Assembly (NCBI RefSeq): GCF_050003625.1
Contig: NC_134400.1
Location: 62,000,241-62,064,240 of the forward strand
Reading direction: 5' to 3'
Length of the DNA stretch: 64,000 nt
Origin: Haematobia irritans
Lineage: Eukaryota; Arthropoda; Insecta; Diptera; Muscidae
The translations under genes were made by a program, and so were the position numbers. This document shows, piece after piece, positions 1 to 13,084 of the stretch (position 1 is its first letter; every line of letters begins with the position of its first letter). The notes below the pieces were generated by a model. The model did no database searches, was not told the origin of the DNA, and saw nothing but the letters and a program-made list of their open reading frames with translations.

Positions 1-777
1 TTTCTACAATCGTTTTGGTACTGCTTTTGTGGGTTTTTAATCAGAAATTTATGAAAAACACAAATGTTATGATATTTTCCGACGCAAACGGCAGCACATT
101 TGAGAGACACGTCGACGCAAACTTTATGATATTTTGTTGACAGAGTCCTCTGGTGCTTCAGTTTTGCTATGACAAGACTGCATCTTCTTCTCAATTATCT
201 TTGGGTATTGTGCGTTGTTGTTTATACCAATAAACACACCTAAAATAATTTTCTAATGTCACGTAAGCGCCATCTACTAACATATATGTTTAACATGTCT
301 ACTTTATAAATCAATGTTTGATAGTGGCGAGGTTCCTAATAGAGGTCTGCATCGAATAACTTTTCACAACATGTATGGAATTCGCTGTCGAATATGGGTA
401 GGGTTGCCAGATGGACTGGAATGGGCTAGAATTTCCAGATTTTCTATGTCCTGTCCAATTACAAGCTATACAATAACATTTCCAGCTAAATATACTTTTG
501 ACATAATGTATCATTTTCATTCTCAATAAGGTGATTTTTGAGTGTTAATTACTTTTAACCAGCATTCAATTACACCCAGAGAGAGATAGAGAAAGCGTAG
601 TAACGTAAAATTTTGAAATTTTCACTTTTCATTAAAAAACGATACACACTGTAAAATTCTTCCATTTTTTTTACTATTCTTTTATTAAAAGACGCCGTTA
701 TGTCTCTTTTCTTGTCTTCACAGTTAATATTTTTTTGTCTCTACTGAAAAATAAAAAATTTAGAGTTACTACCTTTT
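1..777. other. AT-rich stretch, no gene recognised
   Basis: Two overlapping frames of 71 codons on opposite strands near 311-529 show no domain, splice or composition signal and are probably chance. A GACGCAAAC/TTTATGATATTTT motif occurs twice within 60-150, but no element boundary could be defined. Confidence 0.4.
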
Positions 778-1681
778 TATACCCTAAACCACATGGTGGA
801 CAGGGTATAATAAGTTTGATCTGCCAAAAAATGTGCCTACCAGAAATATTGATTTTAGACCCAATAAAATATATACCGATCGACTCAGAATCACCTCCCG
901 AGTCGATCTAGCGCTTGGCGTCCGTCCGTCTGGCCATGTATTTGTTGTTCACAGGATTCCGGTCGCAAATATTAACCGATTTTGATGAAATTTTGTACAG
1001 GTAGTTTTTGGGGCACAAGGACAAACGCTATTGAATTTGGAAGAAATCGGATCAAATTTAGATATAACTCCCTTATATATGAATCGCCCGATTTCGGCAA
1101 ATGGGGTCACGTTGCACTTTTTTACTAACCGATCGTCGTCACATTTAGCACAAAATAATCTTCTGCATCACCCTTTAAGTCTGCAAAATTTCATCGGAAT
1201 CGGTTCAGATTGAGATATAGCTCCCATATATATGTATAGCCCGATTTTCCCAATTTGGTCATAGAACCCTTATTTATTATCCGATCATACTCAAAATTGG
1301 CTAGATCCAGTCCTAGTACTAACGTTATGTGCAAAATTTCATCGAAATCGGTTCAGATGTAGATATAGCTCCCATATATGTATCGCCCGATTTTAAACAA
1401 TTTTCCACTCATATGTTAGCCTTATGTTTGACCATAGAGGCCTCATTTCTTAACTGATCTTTCTCAAATTTTGCACAAGGCAAAATATTATGCAAATTGG
1501 TTCAGATTTTCCCAAATTTGGCCATAATACTCTTATTTATTAACCAATGTTACTTAAATTTAAATTTTTGATGTACTAGCCGATCGTATTTATACGTACT
1601 TGTAGCTCTTACATAAGAATATTGCTCGATTTTTACAAATTTGGATTTATTACACACACTAATTGATCGATTTTCTCTTTT

Positions 1682-1747
1682 TATACCCTCCATCATAGGA
1701 TGGGGGTATATTATTATACCCTCCATCATAGGATGGGGGTATATTAA
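1682..1747 (+). repeat. Tandem doubling of the family A 5' terminal hairpin
   Basis: The first 33 bases of the element (TATACCC...GGGTATATTA) occur twice in direct tandem at 1,682-1,714 and 1,715-1,747. Other family A copies here have a single copy. Confidence 0.85.
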
Positions 1748-1989
1748 CTTTGTCATTCCGTTTGTAACACATCGAAATATTGCTCTAAGACCCCATAAAG
1801 TATATATATTCTGGGTCGTGGTGAAATTCTGAGTCGATCTAAGCATGTCCGTCCGTCCGTCTGTTGAAATCACGCTAACTTCCGAATGAAACCAGCTATC
1901 GACTTGTTATCGATGTAGGTCGGATGGTATTGAAAATGGGCCATATCGGTCCACTTTTACGTATAGCCCCCATATAAAGGGACCCTCAG

Positions 1990-2870
1990 ATTTGGCTTGT
2001 GGAGCCTCTAACAGAAGCATATTTCATCCGATACGGCTGAAATTTGGTACATGGTGTTGGTATATGGTCTCTAACAACCATGCAAAAATTGGTCCACATC
2101 GGTCCATAATTATATATAGCCCCCATATAAACCGATCCCCAAATTTGGCTTGCGGAGCCTCAAAGAGAAGAAAATTTCATCCGATCCGGCTGAAATTTGG
2201 TACATGCTGTTGGTATGTGGTCTCTAACAACCATGCAAAAATTGGTCCACATCGGTCCATAATTATATATGGACCCCATATAAACCGACCTCCAGATTTG
2301 GCTTACGAAGCCTCAAAGAGAAGCAAATTGCATCCGATCCGGCTGAAATTTGGTACATGGTGTTGGTATATGGTCTCTAACAACCGTGCAAAAATTGGTT
2401 CACATCGGTCCATAATTATATAAAGCGCCCATATAAACAGATCCCCAGATTTGGGTTCCGGAGCCTCAAAGAGAAGCAAATTTCATCCGATCCGCCTGAA
2501 ATTTGGTACATGATATTGGTATATGGTCTCTAACAACCATGCAAAAATTGGTCCACATCGGTTCATAATTATATATAGCCCCCATATAAACCGATCCCCA
2601 GATTTGGCTTGCGAAGTCTCCAAGAGAAGCAAATGTCATCCAATCCGGTTGTAATTTGGAACATGGTGTTAGTATATGATCTTTAACAAGCGTGCCAGAA
2701 TTGGTCCATATCGGTCCATAATTATATATAGCCTCCATATAAAACGTTCTCCAGATTTGACCTCCGGAGCCTCTTGGAGGAGCAAAATTCATCCGATCCG
2801 GTTCAAATTAGGAACGTGGTGTTAGTATATGGTCGCTAACAACCATACCAAAATTGGTCCAATCACACAA
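1990..2870 (+). repeat. Tandem array of about 153-bp units (family A body)
   Basis: Each unit carries TTTGGCTTGCGGAGCCTC, CATCCGATCCGGCTGAAAT, CTCTAACAACCATGC and ATAATTATATATAGCCCCC in the same order. Consecutive units start 153 bp apart, for example TTTGGCTT at 2,144 and 2,297. Confidence 0.85.
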
Positions 2871-2924
2871 AAATTGGTCCATATTGGTTCATAATCATGG
2901 TTACCACTAGAGCCAAAAATAGTC

Positions 2925-3395
2925 TACCAAAATTTTATTTCTATAGAAAATTTTGTCAAAATTTTATTTCTATAGAAAATTTTGTCAAAATTTTATTTCT
3001 ATAGAAAATTTTGTTCAAATTTTATTCGGTTCATAATCATGGTTGCCACTCGAGCAAAAAATCATCTACCAAGATTTTATTTCTGTAGAAAATTTTGTCA
3101 AAAGTTTATTTCTATAGAAAATTTTGTTAAAATTTTATTTCTGTAGAAATTTTTGTCAAAATTTTCTTTCTATAGAAAAATTTTGTCAAAATTTTTATTT
3201 CTATAGAAAATTTTGTGAAAATTTTATTTCTATAGAAAATTTTGTTAAAATTTTATTTCTGTAGAAATCTTTGTAAAAATTTTCTTTCTATAGAAAATTT
3301 TGTCAAAATGTTTATTTCTATAGAACATTTTATTTCTATAGAAAATTTTGTTAAAATTTTATTTCTGTAGAAAATTTTGTCAAAATTTTTTTTGT
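2925..3395 (+). repeat. Array of about 29-bp units with a TTTCTATAGAAA palindrome
   Basis: Repeats of ATTTTATTTCTATAGAAAAT plus TTTGTCAAA, each containing the perfect 12-bp palindrome TTTCTATAGAAA or its TTTCTGTAGAAA variant. Interspersed CGGTTCATAATCATGG segments mark an older duplication of the block. Confidence 0.85.
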
Positions 3396-3954
3396 CAAAC
3401 TGAATTATATACGTATTGGATCGATCTTTTTTGATTTAATATATACCACGTATGGACTTACATACAATTTAGAAGATGGTGTTAGAAGGTTTTAAGATAC
3501 CATGCCATCGGCAAGCGTTACCGCAACTTAAGTAATTCGATTGTGGATGGCAGTGTTTAGATGAAGTTTCTACGCAATCCATGATGGAGGGTACATAAGC
3601 TTCGGCCTGGCCGAACTTACGGCCGTATATACTTGTTTTATAATGGGCTCAATATTAGTGGTATACTAACTCCGTAGGTGCAATATCAACTACAGCCAAT
3701 GTTGCTAGAAGTAGGGGAAATTCCCTATATGTAGTCTTTTTTTCTAATATTTAGCATCTTGTAGGGACGTAGGGCCACATTTTCACTCAACACAATTTGT
3801 AATAATTTTTACATTGTGGTGGCTCTAGAGGAGAAAATAAGAAGCCGGCAAGGCTTGATCTTTAACAATGTGTGGTAACAACAGTTACAACTCGTGCCAA
3901 AAACAAAAAACTAACAAAATTTGAAGATTACCACAAATCTACCAAACAAATATT

Positions 3955-4235
3955 TCTAAAGAATTTTTTGTCAAAACTTTATTCCTGTAGAAAAGTTTTT
4001 CATCATTCTACTTCTATAGAAAATTTTGTCAAAATTGTATTTCTATAGAAATTTTTTTCAAAATATTATTGCTATAAAAAATTTTCTCAAAATGCTATTT
4101 CTATGGAATTTTTTTCTAAAAATTTTATTTCTATAGAATTTATTATCAACTTTTATTTCTATAGAAAAATTTCTGAAAAAAATTTGTTTATAGAAACTTT
4201 TCCCAAAATTTTATTTCTATAGAGATTTAACAAAC
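3955..4235 (+). repeat. Older, degenerate copy of the 29-bp palindromic array
   Basis: The same TTTCTATAGAAA-centred unit, more diverged than in A1, lies in the 3' part of B1. It is probably a decayed earlier insertion or part of B1 itself. Confidence 0.6.
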
Positions 4236-4931
4236 AAAAAAAAAATACTATTTTTGGTAGAATTCTACCAATTGTGGCAACCGTGGTGGTAATACAAATT
4301 TATTTTCTAGGTTATATACTTTGCATTTTCATGTTTTAAGATAATAAAGTACTTAGAACAATTTTTGTTTTGTAAAATTTGTTTAAATTTAACGAAAAAT
4401 ATTGTAGGGAAAATTGTTTTGGAGTGTATGGGAAAGTAGGGAATTTTTTTATCCTTGTAGGGTAAACCGAACATTTTCCCTGGCAACACTGACTATGAGA
4501 TTGAGATAAAGCACCCATAAGCATGTACCGCTTAATTTTCTTAAATATGCAACTGCGGTTTATCAATGTAACCCCACAAATGCTTATGATTACTAATTCA
4601 GTAAGGTTGATTTAGGGTATGATATAGTCTGCCCCGCCCGACTTTCTACTTTACTTACTTGTTGTTTAATATATGCGATAAGTATTATCTATAAGAACAG
4701 CATTAAACCTATTTTGTCTTTTTCTGTAAATTTAGTTTGTAAGAAAAGATTGAATTAAAAATATGGTCTATTTGTTTTAATTTTATTTAATTAAATTTAT
4801 TTTATTTATGTTTATGAAAAGACTGAATTATAAATGTTTTGTTGTGTTTTTATTATTTACTTAAATATTTTAATAAACAGTTTTATTCCTCATATTTTGG
4901 GATGTACGAAATCCAGATATTTTTAAATCCA

Positions 4932-6734
4932 CACCCAGAAAAAAGTGACCCCTTCTTTAAGTTAAAATAAACTCATTGTGAAGAAAGTTGAACTTCGTAT
5001 AGCGCCAAAGACATTTTTATTTGTTTGAACGATGTGAGTTTTTGTAGAAATTAGGTAGAATACCACTATACTACGGAATGAAAAAATTTAACTGAATTGA
5101 ATTCATATATGGAATGATTTTATTGAACTTTTTTCATTCATTTGTGGTAAACCTTTTACTTCAAAATTAGAACTGCTTACCTTCGTTTTTAAATACATTT
5201 TTATTTATTTATATAAGCAATTTTTTCTTCAATAAAAGACATGTTTTATTAATATATTGAATATATTTATTAAGAATCAACAGCATCGACTGGCCTTGAA
5301 ATATTAGTTTATTATTCCAATTTCCATGTAATGTTATCAACTGTAAAACGATTTTTTTCTTCTTGTTGTACTTTTCGCTTTTAATAAGTTGGTGTGTAAC
5401 GATTTTGTATCCTTTTACAATTTCAATACCTACAAATATAAAAAATTATAAACCAATTTTTTCACAAAAGGTTAGCGTCATTGGACATTACCTGATAATT
5501 GAAGATTCCAAAATGAAGACGAATGAAGGTGTTGTTATTCTTCTGGTGTTTTCTTTCTTTATACACCATCACGAACATTGCACTCAAAAAAAAGTGAACT
5601 CTCTTTTTCACTAAAGCCAATTTAACTTTATTTTAGTTCATGGAATTATTATGTTTGGAGAAAGTTTCCTTTACTCTAATATTTTTTGTGTACGTTAGTT
5701 AAATTAACTAAAACCGAGGAAAAAACATACTCAAATGAAGCATAAAGATTAACTAAATTCGTGTCTTCCACGAAATAGTTCAGAATTTCTTTAAATTTGT
5801 AAATTTTACCAAAAATGCGTCCATCGTGAACTTCGTATGTCACTAAAGATATTTTTGCAATTTTGAACTCCAAGTTTTTCCTTCAAACTACAAAATTTTC
5901 TTTAACAAGTGAAAAAACTTAGTTATGTCTAATAAATTTTCTAGAATTTGTCGAAAAATATTTACTTATTTTTATGACATCGGCGTGATGCCAACGTTTG
6001 TAATACTGTTTAGTTAAAATTTTCTACAAATATTCAACATTTTCTAAAATTAACCGAAAGTTTTCTTCCTGGTGGGTTCACTGTTTTGTCAGTGTGAAAG
6101 ACGTATTGTTTGTTGTTTATATTTAATAATTTTATTTTACTACATTATTTTTTAACAATCTCTCCGTATATCATAACAACACGATTCCAACTAAAACACA
6201 ACCCACGCGCAAACATATCGATTACATCGATGACAGGTATCGATTACGGGTAGATAAAAGAAATATAGGAAAATTTCCTCTATTCTAACAAGTGTGCTTC
6301 CTTAAGTTTTAAAAAGATTGAATACTTCTTAGTACGAATGAACTAAAATATTTTTCTATGCCAAGTGTTATTCGTATGTATGATAAGCTTTCTATAATAT
6401 AGGAAGTCAGAATGATCAATTTTACTAAATTTGAGGAAACTTGGTTTTAGTTCGATTTTTGTTTATTTTTACGAATGCTTTGTTATCAGTGAATAAAATT
6501 TTCTTGTTCAGTAGTAAATTCTTGTACCCAGCGAAGAAAACAGTTTTAGTAAAATGCCATGACTTATTCAAGTTAATGAACTATTCCTAACGGCTTTCAG
6601 TCTAGGATTTTTTTTTACTGAAACAAGTAAATTTTATTATTTCACACAAAAATTTACATTAATGGAAATAAAATGACTAAACTAAATTGATGAACATTTT
6701 TTCCTGTAGTTTCGAAAACACTTTTTTCTGGGTG
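4932..6734 (+). mobile_element. TIR element, CACCCAGAAAAAAGTG family
   Basis: Both ends carry the 16-bp inverted repeat CACCCAGAAAAAAGTG (4,932 onward; 6,719-6,734 as its reverse complement), and CA flanks each side. No transposase is recognisable. A partial second copy lies in inverse orientation at 53,850-54,807; the two share, for example, the ACAGCATCGA segment near 5,280 and the ATCGAT cluster near 6,210. A further TIR element is nested inside. Confidence 0.75.
5581..6094 (-). mobile_element. Nested TIR element of the CACTCAAAAAAAAGTGAAC type
   Basis: Imperfect inverted ends CACTCAAAAAAAAGTGAAC and (reverse) CACTGACAAAACAGTGAAC. The body is similar, in inverse orientation, to the element that breaks the integrase at 45,909-48,041 (shared words around TACGAAGTTCA and ATTTAGTTAA). 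Rich in TTTAGTTCA/TGAACTAAA words. The 65-codon minus frame inside is probably chance. Confidence 0.6.
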
Positions 6735-7118
6735 CAGCCAAATTTTACCAAAATTCCAGACAATAGGCCATCTGAATCTGGCAACACTAAATATGGTACC
6801 TACATACTCTTTCTCTCAGAGCACAAGTAGTGAAGTGATTATCAAATAACAACGTGTATTTATCCGAAACAATATGTGTTCCAAAAAAAAAAAATAACAA
6901 TAAAAATGTAAGTTCTTGAGAAAGAGTACAACATGCATTCTGTTTACTTCACGTGGTAGCACAAGTATTTCTCAGTTATGTGCAAAGCAACTTTCCATTG
7001 TAATTAACCATAGATATTTATGTATGTCACATATTTCATATATGTATGTATGTCACACACTTACCCTAACGTTAGGTTTATCGGGACAAGAAATTCATAA
7101 TAATATGGTGAATGTGTT
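6735..7118. other. No gene recognised; possible mariner 5' flank
   Basis: AT-rich sequence before the mariner coding remnant. The expected mariner 5' TIR and the first part of the transposase could not be located, so the 5' end is probably deleted or badly decayed. Confidence 0.35.
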
Positions 7119-8036
7119 ATGGTAGGTGAAAGTGCTCCTTCATATGCAACAGTAAAAAATTGGGTTGCTGAATTTAAACGTAGTCGTACAAGCATTGAAG
7201 ATGAACCACGTAGTGGACGTCCAAAACAACACCAACAGAAATTGTAGCCAAAGTGCATGCTATGGTATTAAATGATCGACGAATAAAAGTTCGTGAAATT
7301 GCTAATATCATGGGCATCTCAAATGATCGAGTCCTTTTAATTTTGCATGAAGAACTACAGATGAAAAAGCTTTCTGCAAGAAACGCATAAGAATGAACAT
7401 TTCTCAAGCTTGTTTGGATCGTTTTAAGCGAAATAAAATGGATTTTAAGCGTCGTTTCATAACTGTTGATGAGACGTGGATCCACCACTATACTCCAGAG
7501 ACAAAAAGACAATCCAAAAAATGGACTGAAGCTGGAGGAAGTGCCCCAAAGAAGGCAAAACCAATTCATTCGGCTGGTAAGGTTATGGCAACGGGTTTTT
7601 GGGACTTCAAAGGTATTTTATTGATTGACTATCTGCAAAAGGGTAAAACAATAAATTCAGAGTACTATTGCAACCTTTTGGATCAATTAAATGTACAAAT
7701 TCGAGAAAAACGTCCTGGCTTACAATACAAAAAAAAATAATGTTTCATCAAGACAATGCACCAGTGCACAGGAGTGTTTTAACAATGGCTAAAATCAACG
7801 AATTAAAGTACGAGTTGCTTGACCACCCACCTTATTCTCCTGATTTAACTCCCAGTAACTTTTACTTGTTCCCAAATCTAAAAAAAAATCCTTGCTGGCA
7901 AGCGTTTTACCTCAAATGAAGATTCAATTACAGTTTTGAAGACCTTGAGGAAAACTATTTTAATCAAGGGATATAATTGCTAGAAAAGCTTTGGACTAAG
8001 TGTATTGAAGTTTCAAGGGATTATATTGAAAAATAA
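7119..8036 (+). pseudogene. Broken mariner transposase (DD34D type)
   Basis: The remnant reads as a mariner transposase, the DDD-class enzyme that cuts and joins TIR elements at TA. Visible in order: part of the N-terminal helix-turn-helix region ending RSGRPK (7,119-7,225), a second HTH region (7,240-7,385), VDETWIHHY with the first catalytic Asp (about 7,465), KGKTINSEYY, FHQDNAPVH with the second Asp (about 7,743) and HPPYSPDLTPSNF (about 7,825). The usual third catalytic Asp of the SPDLxPSD motif is Asn. A frameshift lies near 7,226, the linker WVPR region is missing near 7,385, a stop lies at 7,738-7,740, and the C-terminus after 7,900 is frameshifted. The length fits about 300 of roughly 345 residues, lacking the N-terminus. 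Closest by eye to irritans-type mariners. Certainly inactive. Confidence 0.9.
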
Positions 8037-8354
8037 AAATATTTTTGAAAAACTAACTATTCTCTTTCATTGATAGGTTAAGAAGTTGCCGAACCGCCCT
8101 CGTTGAATTGTGCAGACTTCTAGTTCTTAATACATAGCATATTACTATTATGTTTATTCGGTTAGGTGACCGGTGAAATTAACATGGAGTTGTCATAGGT
8201 GGGGTATATTGATCCCCAAATAGATACCTACAAACCAATCCATTGACCGGCTGCTTTCAACTCGTGATATATAGTGACACACATAACTATTGGCACAACA
8301 CATCATTTTATAAAGTTTTTTAAAACTTAGTGGGAAAATTAATAATAAACTTTA
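8037..8354. other. Mariner 3' flank, otherwise featureless
   Basis: A possible degenerate mariner 3' TIR lies around 8,075-8,100, but no matching 5' TIR was found. Nothing else is recognisable up to the TIR element beginning at 8,355. Confidence 0.35.
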
Positions 8355-10170
<1,816 letters not shown>

Positions 10171-10267
10171 GCGATAAATCATAAATAAACTTTTGCGAAG
10201 TTTCCTTAAAATTGCGTCAGATTTAAATGTTTCCAAATATGTTTTACTAACTCTGTGTTCCACCCTA

Positions 10268-11664
10268 CACTGGTAGAAAAAGTTTCGTTAATACGATGAA
10301 TTTCTACGTTGTATTAACGAAATTCTTCATTAAAAGTCAGCCAACGTAGCATTTCGTTATAACAACGTAATTTTACGTTATATTTACGAAACACTTTATG
10401 GAATACATTTCGTAGTATTAACGAATAATTACGTTGCTATTACGTAGCCTTTTCGTTGTATTAACGAATATTATTCGTTGTATGAATGAAATTTATTCGT
10501 TGTATGGGTGCAGCTTATACGTTGTATGAATGAAAATTATTCATTGTATGAATGAAAGGCGAACGTTGTATAAATGAACACAAACGTTATATTAATGAAA
10601 CCCAACCAATTAGCGCATTTGAGTGTAGTAATTGGTAGTGTATTATTTTTTGTTAAGAACTTTGGAATATGGTTTATATACAGTAAGAAATAATATATAA
10701 TGATAAATTAAGTAATATAATAAACATATATTGTGACTTTCACTTTAGAAAAAGCCTCTTATTTCTAAGATCAAAAAATGATAATCGTATCCCGTGTCCA
10801 TTTATCCAATTTTTGTGCAACCAAGGTTCATCACCGTAATTGTTCCGCCTTCTTCATCTGAAAGTTCACTTCCCCGGGGCATTTTCACTAAAGATTAAAA
10901 ATGTACACTAAATTTTCTGCGAATATACAAAAAACACCAATTTAACTCACCTCACCCATCTATGTTTATTATTCACAAAGAAACTGTAATGAGCGTGTGC
11001 ACTCTTCAGCGAAAAGAACGTAAATGTTGTTAATGTTTGCCCATCAGACAAGTTTTCTGTTGAACTTTTTTACCGTTTGTTTTTCAAGACGCACACGCAC
11101 ACATGTGCTTATTGCCATACTAGGATGTGTATGTACCAATTACATACACGCTAGAGAGAGTATGAAGAGACGTTTTAGAGAGAGAGTAAGGAGAGGCAGA
11201 AATACTCAAACTCCCATTCGTATTATTAATGAACATATTTCATTAATATGACGAAATATAACAATTTAAAATTTATTTTTTAACGAGCCATATCATTATA
11301 TTAACGATCGATTTCGTTTTATAGATGAAATTTTCAATTCCAGTTTCAGAGTATATAAAACGAACTGTTTAGTTTAAAAGTTTCCAAAAGTTACTCTCTA
11401 TGTGCAAATGATTATAATAATTTCATCTTGGAAAATTTTTTTTAATCTAATTCTTGAAAAAATGACAAAGTTAATATTCGTAATATTAACGAAACGTGTT
11501 TCATTAATATAACGAAAAACCAAAACACAAAAATTGTCTTTTAACGATTGATTTCGTTGTATTAACGATCACTTTCGTTCTTATAACGAAAAATTTCGTA
11601 ATATTAACGAAAAATAATCAACGAAGCCCGTTCGTTAATAATACGAAACATTTTTCTACCAGTG
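10268..11664. mobile_element. TIR element, CACTGGTAGAAAAA family, filled with TTCGTTAATA words
   Basis: Both ends carry CACTGGTAGAAAAA, directly flanked by TA (10,266-10,267; 11,665-11,666). The body, especially toward both ends, is made of degenerate direct and inverted copies of TTCGTTAATA/TATTAACGAA. The middle carries a short remnant that could be the N-terminus of a Tc1-like transposase. TA duplication and TIRs fit the Tc1/mariner superfamily. Confidence 0.85.
10802..10882 (-). pseudogene. Possible Tc1-like transposase N-terminal remnant
   Basis: A minus-strand ATG at 10,882 opens 26 codons beginning MPRGSELSDEEGG, which resembles the start of many Tc1-like transposases (Met-Pro-Arg-Gly, then an acidic helix before the first DNA-binding domain). 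The frame closes with TAA after CTKIG, where the first HTH would begin. No other transposase part was found inside the element. If correct, this is the decayed source gene of a non-autonomous TA-inserting element. The match is short and judged by eye, so chance is possible. Confidence 0.4.
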
Positions 11665-11666
11665 TA

Positions 11667-11881
11667 GTGCATTAGCCGACTTAAATTTTGAGTATGTAGA
11701 TTTTGTAGAAGCCTATCAAGTTCTGTCCACATCGAGTGATATTGCAATATATGTATTTGGGACAATCCTTTATATATAGCCCCAACACATTTGACGGATG
11801 TGATATGGTATCGAAAATTTAGATCTACAAAGTGGTGCAGGTATAATATAGTCGGTCCCGCCCGACTTTAGACTTTCCTTA

Positions 11882-11884
<3 letters not shown>
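11667..11884 (+). mobile_element. HINE-like family B element, 3' fragment (B4)
   Basis: The last part of a family B element, with GTGGTGCAGGTATAATATAG, the hairpin GTCGGTCCCGCCCGAC and the end TTCCTTACTTG. The 5' part is not recognisable beyond the TIR element inserted at 10,268. Confidence 0.7.
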
Positions 11885-12118
<234 letters not shown>

Positions 12119-12122
<4 letters not shown>

Positions 12123-12789
12123 TATAAACGGCCGTAAGTTCGGCCAGGCCGAATCTTATGTACCCTCCCCCATGGATCGCGTCAATCGAATTACTTGGGT
12201 TGTGGTATCTTAATTCGTTTTTCTAAATTGTGTGTTAGTCCATACGTGGTATACATTAGACAAAAAAGGTATGTATAGGTAAGTCTACAAATAATTACGA
12301 ATCGATATGGGCTTTTGCACGGTACGTAGAGAGCCAGAATTGCAATATGGGGGTCGCTTATATGGGGGCTATATACAATTATTGATATGAACCAATTTTT
12401 GCGTGATTGGGGATCGATTAATCTGAGGGCTATATATAACTAAAGACCGATATGCACCTAGTTAGGCATGGTTGTTAACGGCCATATACTAGCTCAATGC
12501 ACCAAATTTCAACTAATTCGGATGAAATTTGCTCCTCCAAGAGGCTCCAAAACCAAATCTCGGGATCGGTTTATATGGGGGCTATATATGATTATGGACT
12601 GATATGGACCACTTTTGGCATGGTTGTTAAATATCATATACTACCAGCACGTACAAATTTCAACCAGATCGGATGAATTTTGCTTCTCCAAAAGGCACCG
12701 GAGGTCAAATCTGGGGGTAGGTTTATATGGGTGCTATATATAATTATGGACTGATATGAACCAATTCCTGCATGGTTGTTGGATACCAT
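12119..12789 (-). mobile_element. HINE-like family A element, 3' part, cut by gap
   Basis: On the minus strand it ends with the hairpin TTCGGCCTGGCCGAA region and ACTTG. The body contains diverged 153-bp units with GCTATATATAATTATGGAC. The rest runs into the assembly gap. Confidence 0.75.
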
Positions 12790-12889
12790 NNNNNNNNNNN
12801 NNNNNNNNNNNNNNNNNNNNNNNNNNNNNNNNNNNNNNNNNNNNNNNNNNNNNNNNNNNNNNNNNNNNNNNNNNNNNNNNNNNNNNNNN
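12790..12889. other. Assembly gap (100 N)
   Basis: Exactly 100 undetermined bases, the conventional size for a gap of unknown length. The frame spanning it has no meaning. Confidence 0.99.
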
Positions 12890-13084
12890 GATGCGCATTC
12901 GCATCATAGTACAGAGAAATTAAATAATGCTATAATGCATTTTATCAAATGGTGTAAGGAATTCAACTTTTGTTTAGAAAACGTATCTCATAAAATTTGT
13001 ACCTGAACAATTAGAGAAATTATGAAGTATTCTATATAAACTCATAAAAATATGTTGTTATCGATGTGAAGGATATAATAAAAT

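Larger units (their letters stand above)
1682..3635 (+). mobile_element. HINE-like family A element (A1), nested in B1
   Basis: Starts TATACCCTCCATCATAGG and ends with ATGATGGAGGGTACATAAG, the hairpin TTCGGCCTGGCCGAA, then GGCCGTATATACTTG before a T run. Inside are a tandem array of 153-bp units and an array of about 29-bp units. It is non-coding: the 143-codon frame at 1,992-2,423 is three repeats of the same unit read through. It sits in T-rich sequence of the older family B element. Confidence 0.7.
778..4661 (+). mobile_element. HINE-like family B element (B1), interrupted by A1
   Basis: The 5' end reads TATACCCTAAACC and continues to a local inverse AGGGTATAATAAG. The 3' end near 4,610-4,661 carries TTTAGGGTATGATATAG, then the GC hairpin CTGCCCCGCCCGAC and finally TACTTACTTG in front of TT. 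Between them are degenerate units of about 155 bp with TCAGATTTAGATATAGCTCC and CCGATTT words. No ORF is present. The layout (no TSD, T-rich target, terminal motif repeated inverted before a 3' hairpin) resembles Helentron-associated DINE/INE elements; this class name is inference. The element is split by A1. Confidence 0.6.

Noticed and set aside
314..529. Overlapping 71-codon frames on both strands
   Set aside because: No recognisable domain, splice signals or neighbours; consistent with chance.
1992..2423. 143-codon frame with a repeated CGASNRSIFHPIRLKFGTWCWY-like pattern, and similar frames at 26,976, 41,242, 41,402, 42,177 and 57,554
   Set aside because: These are 153-bp non-coding units read through; 153 is divisible by three, so frames stay open by periodicity. 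Both strands show them.
1990..3395. CRISPR-like array
   Set aside because: Units are directly tandem without unique spacers, and the DNA is eukaryotic.
6896..7100. Mariner 5' TIR near 6,905 or 7,066
   Set aside because: No inverse match to the region around 8,075-8,100 could be found by eye.
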